Source: Serilophus lunatus (lineage: Eukaryota > Chordata > Aves > Passeriformes > Eurylaimidae). From it: a stretch of 64,000 nt of DNA. The notes under the pieces are model-generated. The model made no database searches. It was not told where the DNA came from and worked only from the letters and a program-made list of their open reading frames with translations. Location of the stretch: NCBI GenBank assembly GCA_013399895.1, contig VXBA01005700.1:588081-652080 (forward strand), given 5' to 3'. This document shows, one piece after another, positions 51,601 to 59,791 of this stretch; position 1 is the first letter of the stretch, and the number at the start of each line of letters is the position of its first letter. The position numbers and the translations under genes were made by a program.

Positions 51601-54600
51601 CATATTCTTTTCAGTATGATTATCCCATAAATCAGGGCCTCATTTGTATTCCACATCCCACAACTCCCTCTTGAATAAAGAGTTGAGGCTACCTACCCCA
51701 GCATGCCTTGTTCTCCTTCATCTGAGCAGAAGGCCAAACACTCATTATCTGCAGATTTCTCCTTTTTCCAAAAAGGATATTGTTAGCTAATCTGCACTGA
51801 ACAGACTGTATCTTAGCACTACAGAATCTTTCTAAAATTTTTGTGTCAGACCTCAGTTGAGCGATTGTAGGACACCCAGCTTCAGTAAATCCACAAAATA
51901 TACAAAATTTTCACCTTGCCAGAAACAGCTGAGGGTACAGCAGAAATTAAAGATTTGTAGTGGAAATAGTGCCTTCAGCACTCTGTACCTCTGCTCGCTC
52001 TCCAGTCCTGGAAGTTCTGCATGTAAATTGGACCTTTGCCTCCTTTTTGCTCCTGGGATTTGAAGGTGCACACAAATCTCAAGTCACTTGAGGCTAGATC
52101 AAGGCTAAAGTGATTTAAAATCCAGTGAAGGAAACTTCAGCTGGGCAAGTTGATGCACAGCAGAGCCATCTTAAGATTCATACTCAGGGCACACCACATT
52201 CTTGAAATACACAGTCATCAAAAATTTTACATGTGTCTCTGAAACTGAACACTTGAAGCATAGCAATTCTGCTTTTCTGATATTTTATAAGAAACAAGGA
52301 TATGAATCCAAACATGGTGGGCCCAATATGCAGAAAATTTGCTGTATGTTTTGGACAAGACTCAGCATTTGTATTAGTTTTCGTGCAGTTCCCTTCCAGA
52401 GAAAAGACATAGTTACGTGATACACATATTCTATAAAAGTGGCATAAATTAAGAAATGTCCTGGATGTATAAGACTGTGAACTTCTAGAAAATCCTTTGC
52501 AACAGTGCAGTTGAGTGTCTGACATGCCTTTCAAAAGGAGTGCAACATTTAATGAAATTCATGACTCTTGCTTCAGCACCCAGAACTACACCAATGTGTA
52601 TTCTCTTACCTGTTACTATCACAAGCTTGGGTGACAAGGACAGCACTTGCCTATTTTCTTCCTTAAACAAGTATTGAGGGCAAGGTCTAGATTTGCAAGA
52701 TTAAAAGAAATCAGAAATTAAAACCTTTCAACAATTTTTGGGGCACCTATATTCAGCCTGTATGTACAGTACAGCAGTAAAACAATTGACATGGAAAATT
52801 TATCTTAAAAAAATCCATTAAAATAGCAGCCCCTCAGCACGCACACACACACACATACTCCAAAGAAAGCTAATAACCTCACTTTGGTATTACTTGCAGA
52901 GAGATTTTGATTAGGATTCCCTGAGGATAATTATTTTCCTGAATAGCAAGCACAGATATGTGTGAAGTATGAGTCATAATTTTAACAAGAACTCAGAATG
53001 ATTCATGTTTTACAAATTAGTTTTAGAAAAAAGAATAAGTAAACTCATATTTATACATCAAACTTATCCCTCCTCAGAACAACAGGGTCAGAGCACAGAA
53101 AGGTGTGGGCTTTGTTTGTGGAGTTGCAGATGTTAGAGTGTATGAGTGTGCTCCAGGCCTGGGCAAAGTGGGCTGTCATGCCTTTTTGGCAAATCCTCAG
53201 GAGTATTTCCATCCATTCGGACCACATTCCCCAGCTGCTCAGATGTCATCAGGAAGTTGCCCTTCAGTTAAAAATAAAGTGAGCTGACAGGGGTTAATGC
53301 ACAAAAAAGTAAGGAACAGCTCTTGTTTAATGTTAAGTTGGCAAAGGACCATTTGTCCTGTGCCTCAGTCACCTCAGGAAGCGATGGAAGCCATGTTTTG
53401 AGACATTTCTGTTACAAACCCAAGCCACGTCTGTTGAGCCCTGAGGACTGGTGCCATGCCAGTGTCAGCCGTTTGTCTGCTGTTAGCAGAGTGCTGCCAG
53501 TGGATCACACTGCTGCAACTCAGTGCAAAATTATTCCTGTGTCTCTTAATGACACTATTTAAACAGTACTAAAAAAAAATGCTAAAAAAGGCAGCAGTGT
53601 TGTTTGTGCTGAGGCGGTGAATCTGCCTAGATACTGGTATTTGGGGAACAACAAAAAAACAAAACAAAACACCAAAAACAGGATTAGCAAGATCACCGAA
53701 CCTTCATAAATAAACAGCTGCATGTCAGTCTCAGGCACTGAGAATGGAAATCCATCTGACTGTCAGATATAAAAAACTGCTGCTGTTCTCATTTCAAGCA
53801 AGTGGTCTATAACATCTTCCAAAAGAGTTCTGGATCACCTACCTCTTCCAAAGGCAGAGCGTTGCCCTTTAAGTCTCCAATTTTCACCCTTTGTAGCTTT
53901 AGGAAAACAGAGGGTAACATTTAGTTTCGTTGAATGTGGAACTAAAATAGAACGCTTGAAAAATCAAAATCTGATCACATTGCAGAATCTCCTAGCTTTA
54001 ATCATTGAATAATTTTAACCTAATCAAAGATCAGTAATGCTGGTTACAGTTCCCTCTGCTGTTAAGTGTCAGGTCATATGAGATTCAGTCTGCTTTGGGC
54101 ACTGTAAAACTCTTGATAAAAGGCCAGAAAAATAGAATCACACTGAGCCATGCCAATAGTCTATCCAGTCTTGAAGAGCAGACATAAGTAGTTACACGAG
54201 GACAGACATGATACTTCTTTCTCGCCTCCAACTCATTTCAGCTCAGGTAATTGCCTGAATCTGAATTTTTTCAGCTTTTCATGTCTTTCTCTGTTGTCTC
54301 CAATTTTGTGAGACTTATTTATGGAGAAGACTAATTTTTTGCATGACAAGCCAAATTATGTGCTCAGCCTAAACCACCCATTTTTTAAAATTTAAATTAA
54401 AATGGTTTTAATTTTCAAGGGATTCTTTTTTTTGAGGAGTTGTTTCTTTCTCGTTAGGATTAAAGAGATTTGTGAAAGGTTATTAAGATCACAGGTCAGT
54501 CTCTACCAAAGCACTGAATTTTCTTTGTTACATCTCACATCCTTTCCTTTTATTGCATGTCACCTATTTCAGATTTTGAATACCAGAAAGAAGTAAAACG

Positions 54601-56280
54601 TTATTGCACAATAGAAATTTACCACTGTAGAACAAGTTACTTCGTAATGTTATCTCAGCACCTCTAAAATTAAATTTGCCTGCAGTTAAGAGGAGTCTAG
54701 ATCTTTTCAGTAAGTGGGTTTTCAGTACCTGCACCTTCCTGTCAGTCACGTAAATATAACAGAGGCACTCTAAAGCCAATAGCAAAAGGTAAATGCAGTT
54801 TTGAAGCATTAAAACTTAGAGACATTCAGGAATTACCTCCTCTAAAATAAAAAAAAATAAATTGGCATGGTCCCATTCATTGTAGTCTGTGTGCTTTGGG
54901 ATCCAGAATCTCGTGTTCCCCTGGCACTCCACCTCAACGCTGCTCCCCAGCCAAGGTGTTGTGCATTTGCACCTCATCAGAAGCCCTGCAGAGACAAGGA
55001 CTAAACTGTCTGTACAGCTCAAGGGTACTTCAGCTCAGGGCACACACAGTGCATAGTTACTGCTCACGGCCTTTGCTCAGATGGAGGATGTGCACAGAAA
55101 CACTCCACTAGCAAAAATTGAGATCAGCAGTTTTGGGAAGTACATACCTGCATGGTGTCAGCGTGACATGTCACACTATCTTGCTAACCTGTGTCTTCAT
55201 TGTATATTGCAAGTCAGCGTCATTGCGGGTTTTTACCCTGAAGCAAGGGTGAGCATATGCATGAATCTGTCACAGCAGACCTTACTTTTCTGTAGGGGGA
55301 AACAAATTATCTGCAGAGAAAATGCATATACGATAATCTGCTTTGACACAAGGGATTTACTTTGTCCCACTCAAACACGTTTGCCCATTTACATTTTAAA
55401 AATTGCGGCCTTCAAAATGTTATCGCAGCACTGCAGGAATCTTTCACCTTGGCAGACAGTGAGGCTTCCCACAGATTAAATGAATGGCATAGTGGTTTTA
55501 TTGTGCTAAGCTAGACTAAGCACTTAACTCATTAATTCATCTCCACTACTTGCGTTAAGGAAGACCTACTATTTTAAATGAGGCATAAGTCTTTCCCCCC
55601 CACCCCCAAACATTTATACAATCTCATCTTACCCAAAGCTTATCAGTCATAGCTAGCACAGATCTTAAAATCAGAGTGCAGGGGTTTTTTCAGCGTTGCC
55701 AGAATTTTCATTAATTTCTTCACATTTAACGAGCTTCCGTTTGGCACAGGCTCTGAAAGTCGTTTAATACAAGTACACAAAAGATTGCTGTGTTGATCAA
55801 GATGTCTTAGCCACACTTGTAACATTTTAGTACGCCTTAAAGCAAACTCTTGTTTATTGAAACAAGCTACACAATTACTTTGTCAAGAAACATGGAACTC
55901 CACAACTGGTTTAACCTTACTAAATGTCTGCTAGCTCAGAGTAATTCTGAATTCCTCAAGAGGAAAAATCAAACACACACAACCCTACTGCAATACTTCC
56001 TGTGGTACCAACACCAGGGGGGAAGCTTCTGCCATTGGCCTGTTTACAGACATATGCAAACCTATTGCTTTGCTCAGAACAGAACTGTCAAAGTTTTCTG
56101 TTCCCTGCAAGAGGAGGAGATGATGCCATTAATGTGAGGATGGATAAAACCTTTGTAGAAATGCAAAAATTACCTTCTCTTTTAAATTCTAGGACAGCAT
56201 CAAAACATGTAGACAAAGATCTTGGAAATATAGAAGAAAACAAAAAACTAGAGGAAAACAATCATAAATCTGAAACTTAA
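24554..56280 (+). CDS. ALCAM: ALCAM (CD166) coding region, exons 2-15, 5' partial
   Basis: Activated leukocyte cell adhesion molecule is a type I membrane glycoprotein of the Ig superfamily. It mediates homophilic adhesion and heterophilic binding to CD6, and in birds it is the axonal/haematopoietic antigen BEN/SC1/DM-GRASP. Fourteen exons join at 24554-24654, 27266-27485, 31351-31415, 31803-31890, 32737-32919, 37655-37782, 39472-39601, 45413-45525, 46416-46551, 46627-46760, 48197-48329, 49048-49086, 49378-49495 and 56193-56280. They total 1,676 bases and 557 residues in one open frame. The order is V-V-C2-C2-C2 Ig domains, acidic stalk, one transmembrane helix and a roughly 32-residue tail. 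All ten domain cysteines are present. The signal-peptide exon is missing because the window starts inside intron 1. With about 25-30 more residues the protein would match the usual vertebrate length near 583-588. Identification rests on recognised family sequence in every exon; no search was run. Confidence 0.97.
24655..27265 (+). other. ALCAM: ALCAM intron 2
   Basis: GTGAGT...TATAG, 2,611 bases. I see no exon, RNA gene or recognisable mobile element. Short open frames on both strands look like chance. Confidence 0.9.
27266..27485 (+). CDS. ALCAM: ALCAM exon 3: second half of V domain 1
   Basis: 220 bases between a TTTTATTATAG acceptor and a GTAAGT donor. Opens EMPNGSPVFIAFRS and ends PTIVKVF plus one base of the next codon. 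It contains the second domain-1 cysteine (EKRFVCMLVTEDD), the V-set D-x-x-x-Y/F-x-C-like motif SDEKRFVC, and the N-glycosylation sequon NYT in LSENYTLS. The sequence is very close to mammalian ALCAM in this region. Reading past the donor meets a TAA after two codons (27491-27493), so a transcript retaining intron 3 would end here. Confidence 0.97.
27486..31350 (+). other. ALCAM: ALCAM intron 3
   Basis: GTAAGT...TTTTAG, 3,865 bases. It holds a short (CTTG)n run at 28923-28940. Otherwise I see no exon, mobile element or RNA gene. Confidence 0.9.
28923..28940. repeat. (CTTG)4.5 microsatellite
   Basis: Four and a half perfect tandem copies of CTTG in intron 3; nothing else notable. Confidence 0.85.
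31351..31415 (+). CDS. ALCAM: ALCAM exon 4: link between V domains 1 and 2
   Basis: 65 bases. The first two bases complete a lysine codon begun in exon 3, and the exon ends on a full codon before GTAAGA. It reads QPSQPEILHQADLLETEKLQ then M, matching the family segment KQPSKPEI...LETEQLKK. It forms the domain 1/2 junction and the start of V domain 2. The acceptor is TTATGTTTTAG. Confidence 0.95.
31416..31802 (+). other. ALCAM: ALCAM intron 4
   Basis: 387 bases, GTAAGA...TTTTTGCAG. No feature seen inside. Confidence 0.92.
31803..31890 (+). CDS. ALCAM: ALCAM exon 5: V domain 2, first cysteine
   Basis: 88 bases from a CTGTTTTTGCAG acceptor to a GTATGT donor, starting in phase 0 and ending with one base of the next codon. 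Encodes LGECVSRDSYPEGNVTWYKN and on to PVEN. It carries the first cysteine of domain 2 (LGEC), the core tryptophan in NVTWYK, and an N-glycosylation sequon NVT. Corresponds to the family segment LGDCISEDSYPDGNITWYRNG. Confidence 0.96.
31891..32736 (+). other. ALCAM: ALCAM intron 5
   Basis: 846 bases, GTATGT...TTTTCAG. No feature seen. Confidence 0.92.
32737..32919 (+). CDS. ALCAM: ALCAM exon 6: remainder of V domain 2
   Basis: 183 bases, acceptor TTTCCTTTTCAG and donor GTAAGT. Opens VVINLQKIVDKSTGLFTMTS after completing the exon-5 codon, and ends EPVVFDVH plus one base of a tyrosine codon. The second domain-2 cysteine is in KFSCIVTYYGPSGQK, a strongly conserved ALCAM block. No N-glycosylation sequon was found in this exon. 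Confidence 0.97.
32920..37654 (+). other. ALCAM: ALCAM intron 6
   Basis: 4,735 bases, GTAAGT...TTCCACAG. No exon, RNA gene or clearly recognisable mobile element. Open frames of 60-95 codons on both strands have no family resemblance. Confidence 0.88.
37655..37782 (+). CDS. ALCAM: ALCAM exon 7: first half of C2 domain 3
   Basis: 128 bases between CATTTTTTCCACAG and GTAAGT. After completing the tyrosine codon it reads PTEKVTIQVLSQSNTIKEGD and ends PPPQEFLFYIP on a full codon. It has the first cysteine of domain 3 (ITLKCSGNGNPPP) with an NIT sequon three residues before it. The G-N-G-N-P-P-P block is a family hallmark. Confidence 0.97.
37783..39471 (+). other. ALCAM: ALCAM intron 7
   Basis: 1,689 bases, GTAAGT...ATCCACAG. 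No feature seen. Confidence 0.9.
39472..39601 (+). CDS. ALCAM: ALCAM exon 8: second half of C2 domain 3
   Basis: 130 bases, starting on a full codon. Encodes GETEGIRSSDTYVMTDVRRN, then ATGEYKCSLTDKSMMDSTTI and TVH plus one base. It includes the second domain-3 cysteine with the Ig motif A-T-G-E-Y-K-C and an NAT sequon (RRNATGEY). The donor is GTAAGT. It matches the family block SSNTYTLTDVRRNATGDYKC. Confidence 0.97.
40534..40626 (-). mobile_element. CR1 LINE fragment, antisense
   Basis: The plus strand reads ATCACAGAATATACTGAGTT, then GGAAGGGACCCACAAGGATC and ATCAAGTCCAACCCTTAGCC. This is the reverse complement of a CR1 3' terminus. It is about 93 bases and lies antisense to ALCAM; the right boundary is approximate. 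Confidence 0.88.
42231..42337 (+). mobile_element. CR1 LINE, 3'-end fragment
   Basis: Reads GAGCAACTTGGTCTAGTGTT, TCCCTGCCCATAGCAGGGGT, GAAGTAGATGATCCTTTAGG, TCCCTTCCAGCC and the end TTCTATGATTCTAT. This is a standard avian CR1 3' end, about 107 bases, sense to ALCAM. Confidence 0.92.
42637..42662 (+). repeat. 26-base direct repeat, left copy
   Basis: An identical 26-base sequence beginning ACAATAGGCAAGTCCTGTGC recurs at 42942-42967 and brackets the LTR-like insertion. Most simply a target-site duplication, but far longer than the 4-6 bases made by retroviral integrases. Confidence 0.9.
42662..42944 (-). mobile_element. Solo-LTR-like insertion
   Basis: This 283-base segment interrupts sequence that is otherwise continuous across the two copies of a direct repeat. 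On the plus strand it runs TGTGGTGGTTTAA...CTTCTCACA, so it has TG/CA ends. On the minus strand an AATAAA (42751-42756) lies about 90 bases before the end, and the element closes TTAAACCACCACA. These are the layout and terminal motifs of an avian endogenous-retrovirus LTR; the terminal motif recalls ERVL-type LTRs of birds. No internal viral genes are present. Family assignment is inference, and the long flanking repeats are atypical. Confidence 0.55.
42942..42967 (+). repeat. 26-base direct repeat, right copy
   Basis: Exact match to 42637-42662. The outermost bases overlap the LTR-like ends, leaving a 22-base repeat (42640-42661 and 42945-42966) if the insert is taken as TG...CA. Confidence 0.9.
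44514..44534. repeat. (GT)n microsatellite
   Basis: About ten uninterrupted GT units in intron 8; likely polymorphic in length. Confidence 0.9.
45413..45525 (+). CDS. ALCAM: ALCAM exon 9: first half of C2 domain 4
   Basis: 113 bases, acceptor TTTCTATCCCAG and donor GTCAGT. Encodes LDLQLTPSGEVTKQIGEALP, then VSCTISSSRNATVFWIK, ending on a full codon. It has the first domain-4 cysteine (PVSCTIS), the core tryptophan (VFWIK) and an NAT sequon. It closely matches the family block YLDLSLNPSGEVTRQIGDAL. Confidence 0.97.
45526..46415 (+). other. ALCAM: ALCAM intron 9
   Basis: 890 bases, GTCAGT...CTTTTTCAG. No feature seen. Confidence 0.92.
46416..46551 (+). CDS. ALCAM: ALCAM exon 10: second half of C2 domain 4
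   Basis: 136 bases, starting on a full codon. Encodes DNTRMQTSPSFSSLQYQDAG, then NYVCETALQEVEGLRKRQTL and KLIVE plus one base. The second domain-4 cysteine sits in the Ig motif YQDAGNYVCE. The donor GTAAGC opens the very short intron 10. Confidence 0.97.
46552..46626 (+). other. ALCAM: ALCAM intron 10, 75 bases
   Basis: GTAAGC...TTGTTCTTTTAG. It is by far the shortest intron of the gene in this window (the next shortest is 291 bases). It separates C2 domains 4 and 5 and has normal GT-AG ends with a T-rich 3' tract. Confidence 0.95.
46627..46760 (+). CDS. ALCAM: ALCAM exon 11: first half of C2 domain 5
   Basis: 134 bases. After completing a glycine codon it reads KPQIKMTKKTNTNKMSKTII, CHVEGFPKPAVQWTVTGSGS and IINK, ending on a full codon. 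It contains the first domain-5 cysteine (TIICHVEGFPKP) and the core tryptophan (VQWTV). The exon is followed by GCAAGT, not GT. The protein reading requires the cut there, since a cut at the GT four bases on would shift the frame. Confidence 0.96.
46761..48196 (+). other. ALCAM: ALCAM intron 11 (GC-AG type)
   Basis: 1,436 bases with donor AAA/GCAAGT and acceptor TTACCTTTTCAG. Apart from the C at position +2 the donor matches the U1 consensus well, as GC donors usually do. It contains a 27-base imperfect tandem duplication with a hairpin at 47457-47510; nothing else stands out. Confidence 0.92.
47457..47510 (+). repeat. 27-base imperfect tandem duplication with hairpin
   Basis: Two adjacent 27-base units both start TCCTATAG and share TTTCATTTTCAAAT. 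Inside, 47465-47484 is a perfect inverted repeat: 9-base arms ATTTCATTT/AAATGAAAT around TC. Confidence 0.8.
48197..48329 (+). CDS. ALCAM: ALCAM exon 12: second half of C2 domain 5
   Basis: 133 bases, starting on a full codon. Encodes TEETKYVNGKFSSKIVIAPE, ENVTLTCIAENELERTVTSM and NVSA plus one base; donor GTGAGT. The second domain-5 cysteine is in NVTLTCIAEN. Sequons NVT and NVS are present, and the first T completes an NKT sequon with exon 11. This ends the Ig region; the membrane-proximal stalk follows. Confidence 0.97.
48330..49047 (+). other. ALCAM: ALCAM intron 12
   Basis: 718 bases, GTGAGT...TTTCATTTCAG. AT-rich; no feature seen. Confidence 0.92.
49048..49086 (+). CDS. ALCAM: ALCAM exon 13: 39-base stalk cassette
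   Basis: Completes an isoleucine codon, encodes SIPEYDETEDRN and leaves one base for the next glycine. At 39 bases with the same phase (1) on both sides, it can be skipped without shifting the frame. It is rich in D and E, part of the stalk between Ig domain 5 and the membrane. The equivalent mammalian exon (SIPEHDEADEISD) is known to be alternatively spliced, and its loss alters shedding of the ectodomain. Acceptor TTCATTTCAG, donor GTATGT. Confidence 0.95.
49087..49377 (+). other. ALCAM: ALCAM intron 13
   Basis: 291 bases, GTATGT...TTCTTGGCTTCAG. No feature seen. Confidence 0.93.
49378..49495 (+). CDS. ALCAM: ALCAM exon 14: stalk, transmembrane helix, start of tail
   Basis: 118 bases. After the glycine codon it reads DSSEKVNDQA, then a hydrophobic helix from about LIVGIVVGLLLVALVAG to VVYWLY, then the basic stop-transfer MKKS and two bases of a lysine codon. 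The helix is nearly identical to the mammalian one. The donor is overlapped by the reading frame as AA/GTAAG, so read-through immediately gives K and TAA (49497-49499). Retention of intron 14 would therefore yield a protein lacking the exon-15 tail. Confidence 0.97.
51298..51502 (+). other. Possible alternative ALCAM terminal exon (unproven)
   Basis: A plausible acceptor with a C/T-rich tract (TCCTCCATCTCCATACAG) ends at 51297. The sequence after it is in the right phase to join exon 14: AA plus G makes lysine, followed by 67 open codons (PAVSNVFLNPPLN...) ending in TAG at 51500-51502. An AATAAA lies at 51535-51540. The last third includes a hydrophobic stretch (YFFVIGVVVCIILYCLVI). The phase match has a one-in-three chance of being accidental, and I know no such isoform in the family. 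Confidence 0.12.
52842..52854. repeat. (CA)n short microsatellite
   Basis: About six CA units within intron 14. Confidence 0.7.
56193..56280 (+). CDS. ALCAM: ALCAM exon 15 (coding part): cytoplasmic tail and stop
   Basis: Completes the lysine codon of exon 14 and encodes TASKHVDKDLGNIEENKKLE and ENNHKSET, then TAA at 56278-56280. It is a short, charged tail, nearly the same as the mammalian tail (which ends KTEA). In mammals the tail links ALCAM to actin through ezrin and syntenin-1. The acceptor is TTTTAAATTCTAG. Confidence 0.97.
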
Positions 56281-56307
56281 GAGAAAATGTGTCAGTCATC
56301 ATTCCAG
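56281..56307 (+). other. ALCAM: ALCAM 3' UTR, exon 15 part
   Basis: 27 untranslated bases after the stop, ending ATTCCAG before a strong donor GTAAGT at 56308. The last exon junction is therefore only 27 bases beyond the stop, closer than the roughly 50-55 bases usually needed to trigger nonsense-mediated decay. Confidence 0.88.
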
Positions 56308-58018
56308 GTAAGTGTTCCATATTGCAGAATTTAATGTCTCTGTCCACCATTTCTCTCTGGTGATCACTTGGTAGCTTGGAGTCTATTGCTCACCTCCCAG
56401 AGGTGAGGCAGTGGGGTCACTTTGAGTGGTGTAGTATTAGGACAGACATACTCAAGCTCCTGGACAGTTAAGAATTCAGAGATGCACATTTTGACATAAC
56501 TGAGTAATTGGCATTATTTTAATCCACGTATTTGGAGAAATGAAAACACATTGGTATCATGTTTCACTGTGGTACATGTGTGTGTGTATATATATGAAGA
56601 GTATGTTTAGATAGAGTTTCGTAGGTTTCAAGTTACAACCTTTTTCCCTGACTGAAAGGAACAATTTTCCAAGTCCTCAGTCAGCTTTGTTCATCATTAG
56701 TGCAAGTGAAACTTCTCTTGGAAGAAAACAATTCTTTTCGCTCTAGATTTCCTGTACTTACACTAGGATTGATTTTATCCTGGAAAGAGCCACTGTATAT
56801 TACGTTAGTAACAGGTGTGAAATTTTCCTCTACTGGGATCTGTATGAAACGAACTGTATACAAATGATTCAATAGATGCCAAACTTCTGTTGGGAATTAC
56901 AGGAGCACTACGGAGCACCAACAGCACCACCCTGTGATCACCCATATATACACCACTGCTGCATGTATATATGCCACTCCTCTTAGGACCCAAAGCAGGT
57001 GTTTAGACCATTCTTACGGCCAATTTAAGCCATTTAAAATCTGTGGTAGCCCAAAAGTCTGAAAACCAGCTAACCATAGAGAAGTTTGTTCAGTTAGTCA
57101 TCAACTGTTCTTAAAAATGAGAGTAGTACACGTTCAGTAGTGCTGCTTTTTAACTTCCTCCACAGGAAAGCTGTAGACAGCCCTGTCAGGGATCTTAAGT
57201 AAATAGCATGGGACACCTTCTTGAAGTGGCAGGGTTTTAAAGCATATAGTAGAATTATGATATTTCTTATTTACATAAAAAGGTTTCTTATTTAAATTAA
57301 TACAGCTGTCATCAATATTTTCAATGTGTTAGTATTGTCTGAAATTTTAAACTACAAGCCATAAGTTTTTTGCTAAATATTCAGAATTCACTGAATTAGA
57401 TAGAGCAATTATATAGTATATAAAGAGAGGGAGCATTGCTATAGGCACTTTACTAGGAATATCACTGTTTTTCTAATTTGAAAAAGGGAATTCAGAATAC
57501 CAAAACTAAGTTCTATAAATGATTTAAAAGTGGAAAATAAGTAGGTTTTGATTTTGAAAATGTTGCAGTGTAAATACCCAGCTTTTCTACTGCAATTCTA
57601 TAGAAAAAAATCTGTAAGCTTTTGCTTAAGGCTTCTTTTTTTTTTTTGATCCTGGTACCTTCTGCAACATTGTGATATTGAAGTGATTAAGTGAAGTTAG
57701 CTGGGGTATTTATTTAACACAGGAGTTCAAATAGCATTGTGTGCCTTCAGTGCAATCTTCTACTCTGTATTTCTTCAGATCAGTGGATCTACATAAATGA
57801 AATGGACATAAATCCATTACTTACCAGATAAACTTACTTGATTTACTGGGAACAATATTGCAGCAGCTGTTCTGGTTGTGAAAGAAAGTGTTCACATCAT
57901 TGAATGACAGAAGAAATTGCTATTCATGTAGCTGTTTATTTGATGGTTAGATACTGAGTAGTTATGATGATTAACATATTTTAAAATGTTTAACTGGCTT
58001 TATCTTTCATATTTTCAG
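56308..58018 (+). other. ALCAM: ALCAM intron 15 (in the 3' UTR)
   Basis: 1,711 bases, CAG/GTAAGT...CATATTTTCAG. Supported by the strong donor just after the stop and by recognisable ALCAM 3'-UTR sequence beginning exactly at the acceptor. Contains a short TG/TA-rich run at about 56576-56595; nothing else seen. Confidence 0.88.
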
Positions 58019-58547
58019 AGAATACATATAGACCAATTGAAGCATGAACGTGGATTGTATTTAAACATATACAAAGAAGTGACAGCTATTCATGGTTCAA
58101 CTATTAAGCAGATCATACTACAAAAGTTTTCAAAGGATTTTAGACACAATGATTTCAAGCTAAAAAAAACCCCACAAACTAATTTTGGCAACAGCCATGA
58201 TAATAGGTCACCATGTTGTGTTCTGTTTGAAATATTTTTTTGTAAATGTCTGCACTGAAGATTTCTTTTTGTTTGCCTTTATGTAAATTTTTTACGTAGC
58301 TATTTTTATACACTGTAAGGCTTTGTTCTGGGAGTTGCTGTTAATCTGATGTATAGTGTAATGGTTTTATTTCAATTGTTTTTATGATACCCTTTGAGCA
58401 GGTACCTGTCTAATTCTGGTTGTTATCAGTGAAGCCTCTGCTTTGTAGCAAGTACCTAGAGCGTAAGATTGTCTTAAAGGAAAATGTCAGACTCCTTTTC
58501 CATTCTTTAAAATCATGATAAAGCTGAAGGGTGACAGCTGTGACAAG

Positions 58548-58553
58548 AATAAA
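58548..58553 (+). terminator. Candidate proximal poly(A) signal AATAAA
   Basis: First canonical AATAAA in the terminal exon, about 530 bases after its start. Use cannot be judged without transcript ends. Confidence 0.4.
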
Positions 58554-59332
58554 CTAAATTGTTAATGAAAGCGAACGTTTAAAAAACTGTGCAAAGCTAA
58601 ACAAGCCAGAAAAGGAATAGTTTCCCCAAACAAGTTTGGGTATTGAGCAAGGAACACTATGAAAAATTCCTAGCCTACATACAGACTGTGGCTAACAATC
58701 CTTTTCTTCTAGAGCAAGACACATTTTATTGATCATTATCAGTCGTCTTTCATGTTAGCATTAGGATAAGGAACTGGAATTTTGGATTAATTTTGATTCC
58801 TTTACGTTATTCGCTGCCTTAAAGTACTGTACCTTTTATTCATTTCAAAGAGATACCAATCAGAATTGGAAACTTTTTTTTAAAGTGATCATATCAAAGC
58901 TGCATTTTTTCCCACAAAAATAGAATATATATATATTTTTTTGTGTGTTTTTGTTAACTATGCTACAGATATTGAATGCACCTTGAGATAATTTTAGTGT
59001 TTTTAACTGGTACCTAATTTATCAAACAGTACATATAATTGTAACAATGAAATGTCTATGTATCTTTAGTTACATTCAAGTTTGTAACTTTATGAACATG
59101 TTTTTTGCTTGAGGGAATTTTTAGAATGGTACTTGATAAGAAAAGGTTTTAGTGTGAATGGCCAAGAGAAAGTCGTACTTAAGGGAGATAAGTTTCAATT
59201 TATCTAAGAAGGTTAGTTTCTCAAAGAAGGTACCAGGCAGCTTTGGTGGAGAGGAACAGTAGAGTAAGCAGAACATCAGGTTTCCATTTACAAATATCCA
59301 GGGAAAAAGTAAGTTTTTATAGACTGGTAGGC

Positions 59333-59363
59333 AAAAATAAATAAATAAATAAATAAATAAAAG
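59333..59363. repeat. (AAAT)n microsatellite
   Basis: About seven tandem AAAT units inside the presumed 3' UTR. It contains overlapping AATAAA strings, which complicates poly(A)-signal calls. Confidence 0.9.
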
Positions 59364-59482
59364 AAAAAGATGGACGCTAGGAAATGTATTTTGCCACTTT
59401 TGCATTATTTAGGGGGAAGAAAACACTGTTACTTGTAAATTTGTAAAATGTTAAATGTCTGGGCAGTAGTGACTGATGTCTT

Positions 59483-59488
59483 AATAAA
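59483..59488 (+). terminator. Candidate main poly(A) signal AATAAA
   Basis: Canonical hexamer in GTCTTAATAAAAGCTTCCTG, outside the microsatellite and about 1.47 kb into the terminal exon. Best guess for the main end, not proven. Confidence 0.45.
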
Positions 59489-59791
59489 AGCTTCCTGTAG
59501 TGCATTGGCATGGATTAAATACATAAGATGTCCTAGAAACTCTATGCTGTATGAAATAGTAGAGGGAAATCCTGTTATATGCCTCTAAACTTTAATTTGT
59601 TACTGATTTATTTGGCAAAAAGAAAAAAAATAATCTTGGTCAATATTTAAACCAAAGTAAAATGGGGGAAAACCAAAGTAATTTGTTTTGCATGGCTAAG
59701 CCATTCTGTTATCTCTGTAAATATTGTGATTTTTTTCTTTTTAGAATTTTGTTAAAAAAATTCTAAAATTTTTAAACACCTCTTTTTCCAA

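Larger units (their letters stand above)
49496..56192 (+). other. ALCAM: ALCAM intron 14
   Basis: 6,697 bases, GTAAGA...AAATTCTAG. It holds a short (CA)n at 52842-52854, an A/C-rich tract near 53650 and a possible alternative terminal exon at 51298-51502 (separate entry). No other exon or mobile element was recognised. Confidence 0.9.
58019..59510 (+). other. ALCAM: ALCAM exon 16: 3' UTR (end uncertain)
   Basis: Starts AGAATACATATAGACCAATT and continues GAAGCATGAACGTGGATTGT, which I recognise from mammalian ALCAM 3' UTRs. So do TGTAAATGTCTGCACTGAAG, ACGTAGCTATTTTTATACAC and TCTGGGAGTTGCTGTTAATC further on. Despite containing short open frames it is non-coding. The end is placed after the AATAAA at 59483; an earlier end (signal at 58548) or a later one (59792) is possible. 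Confidence 0.82.
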
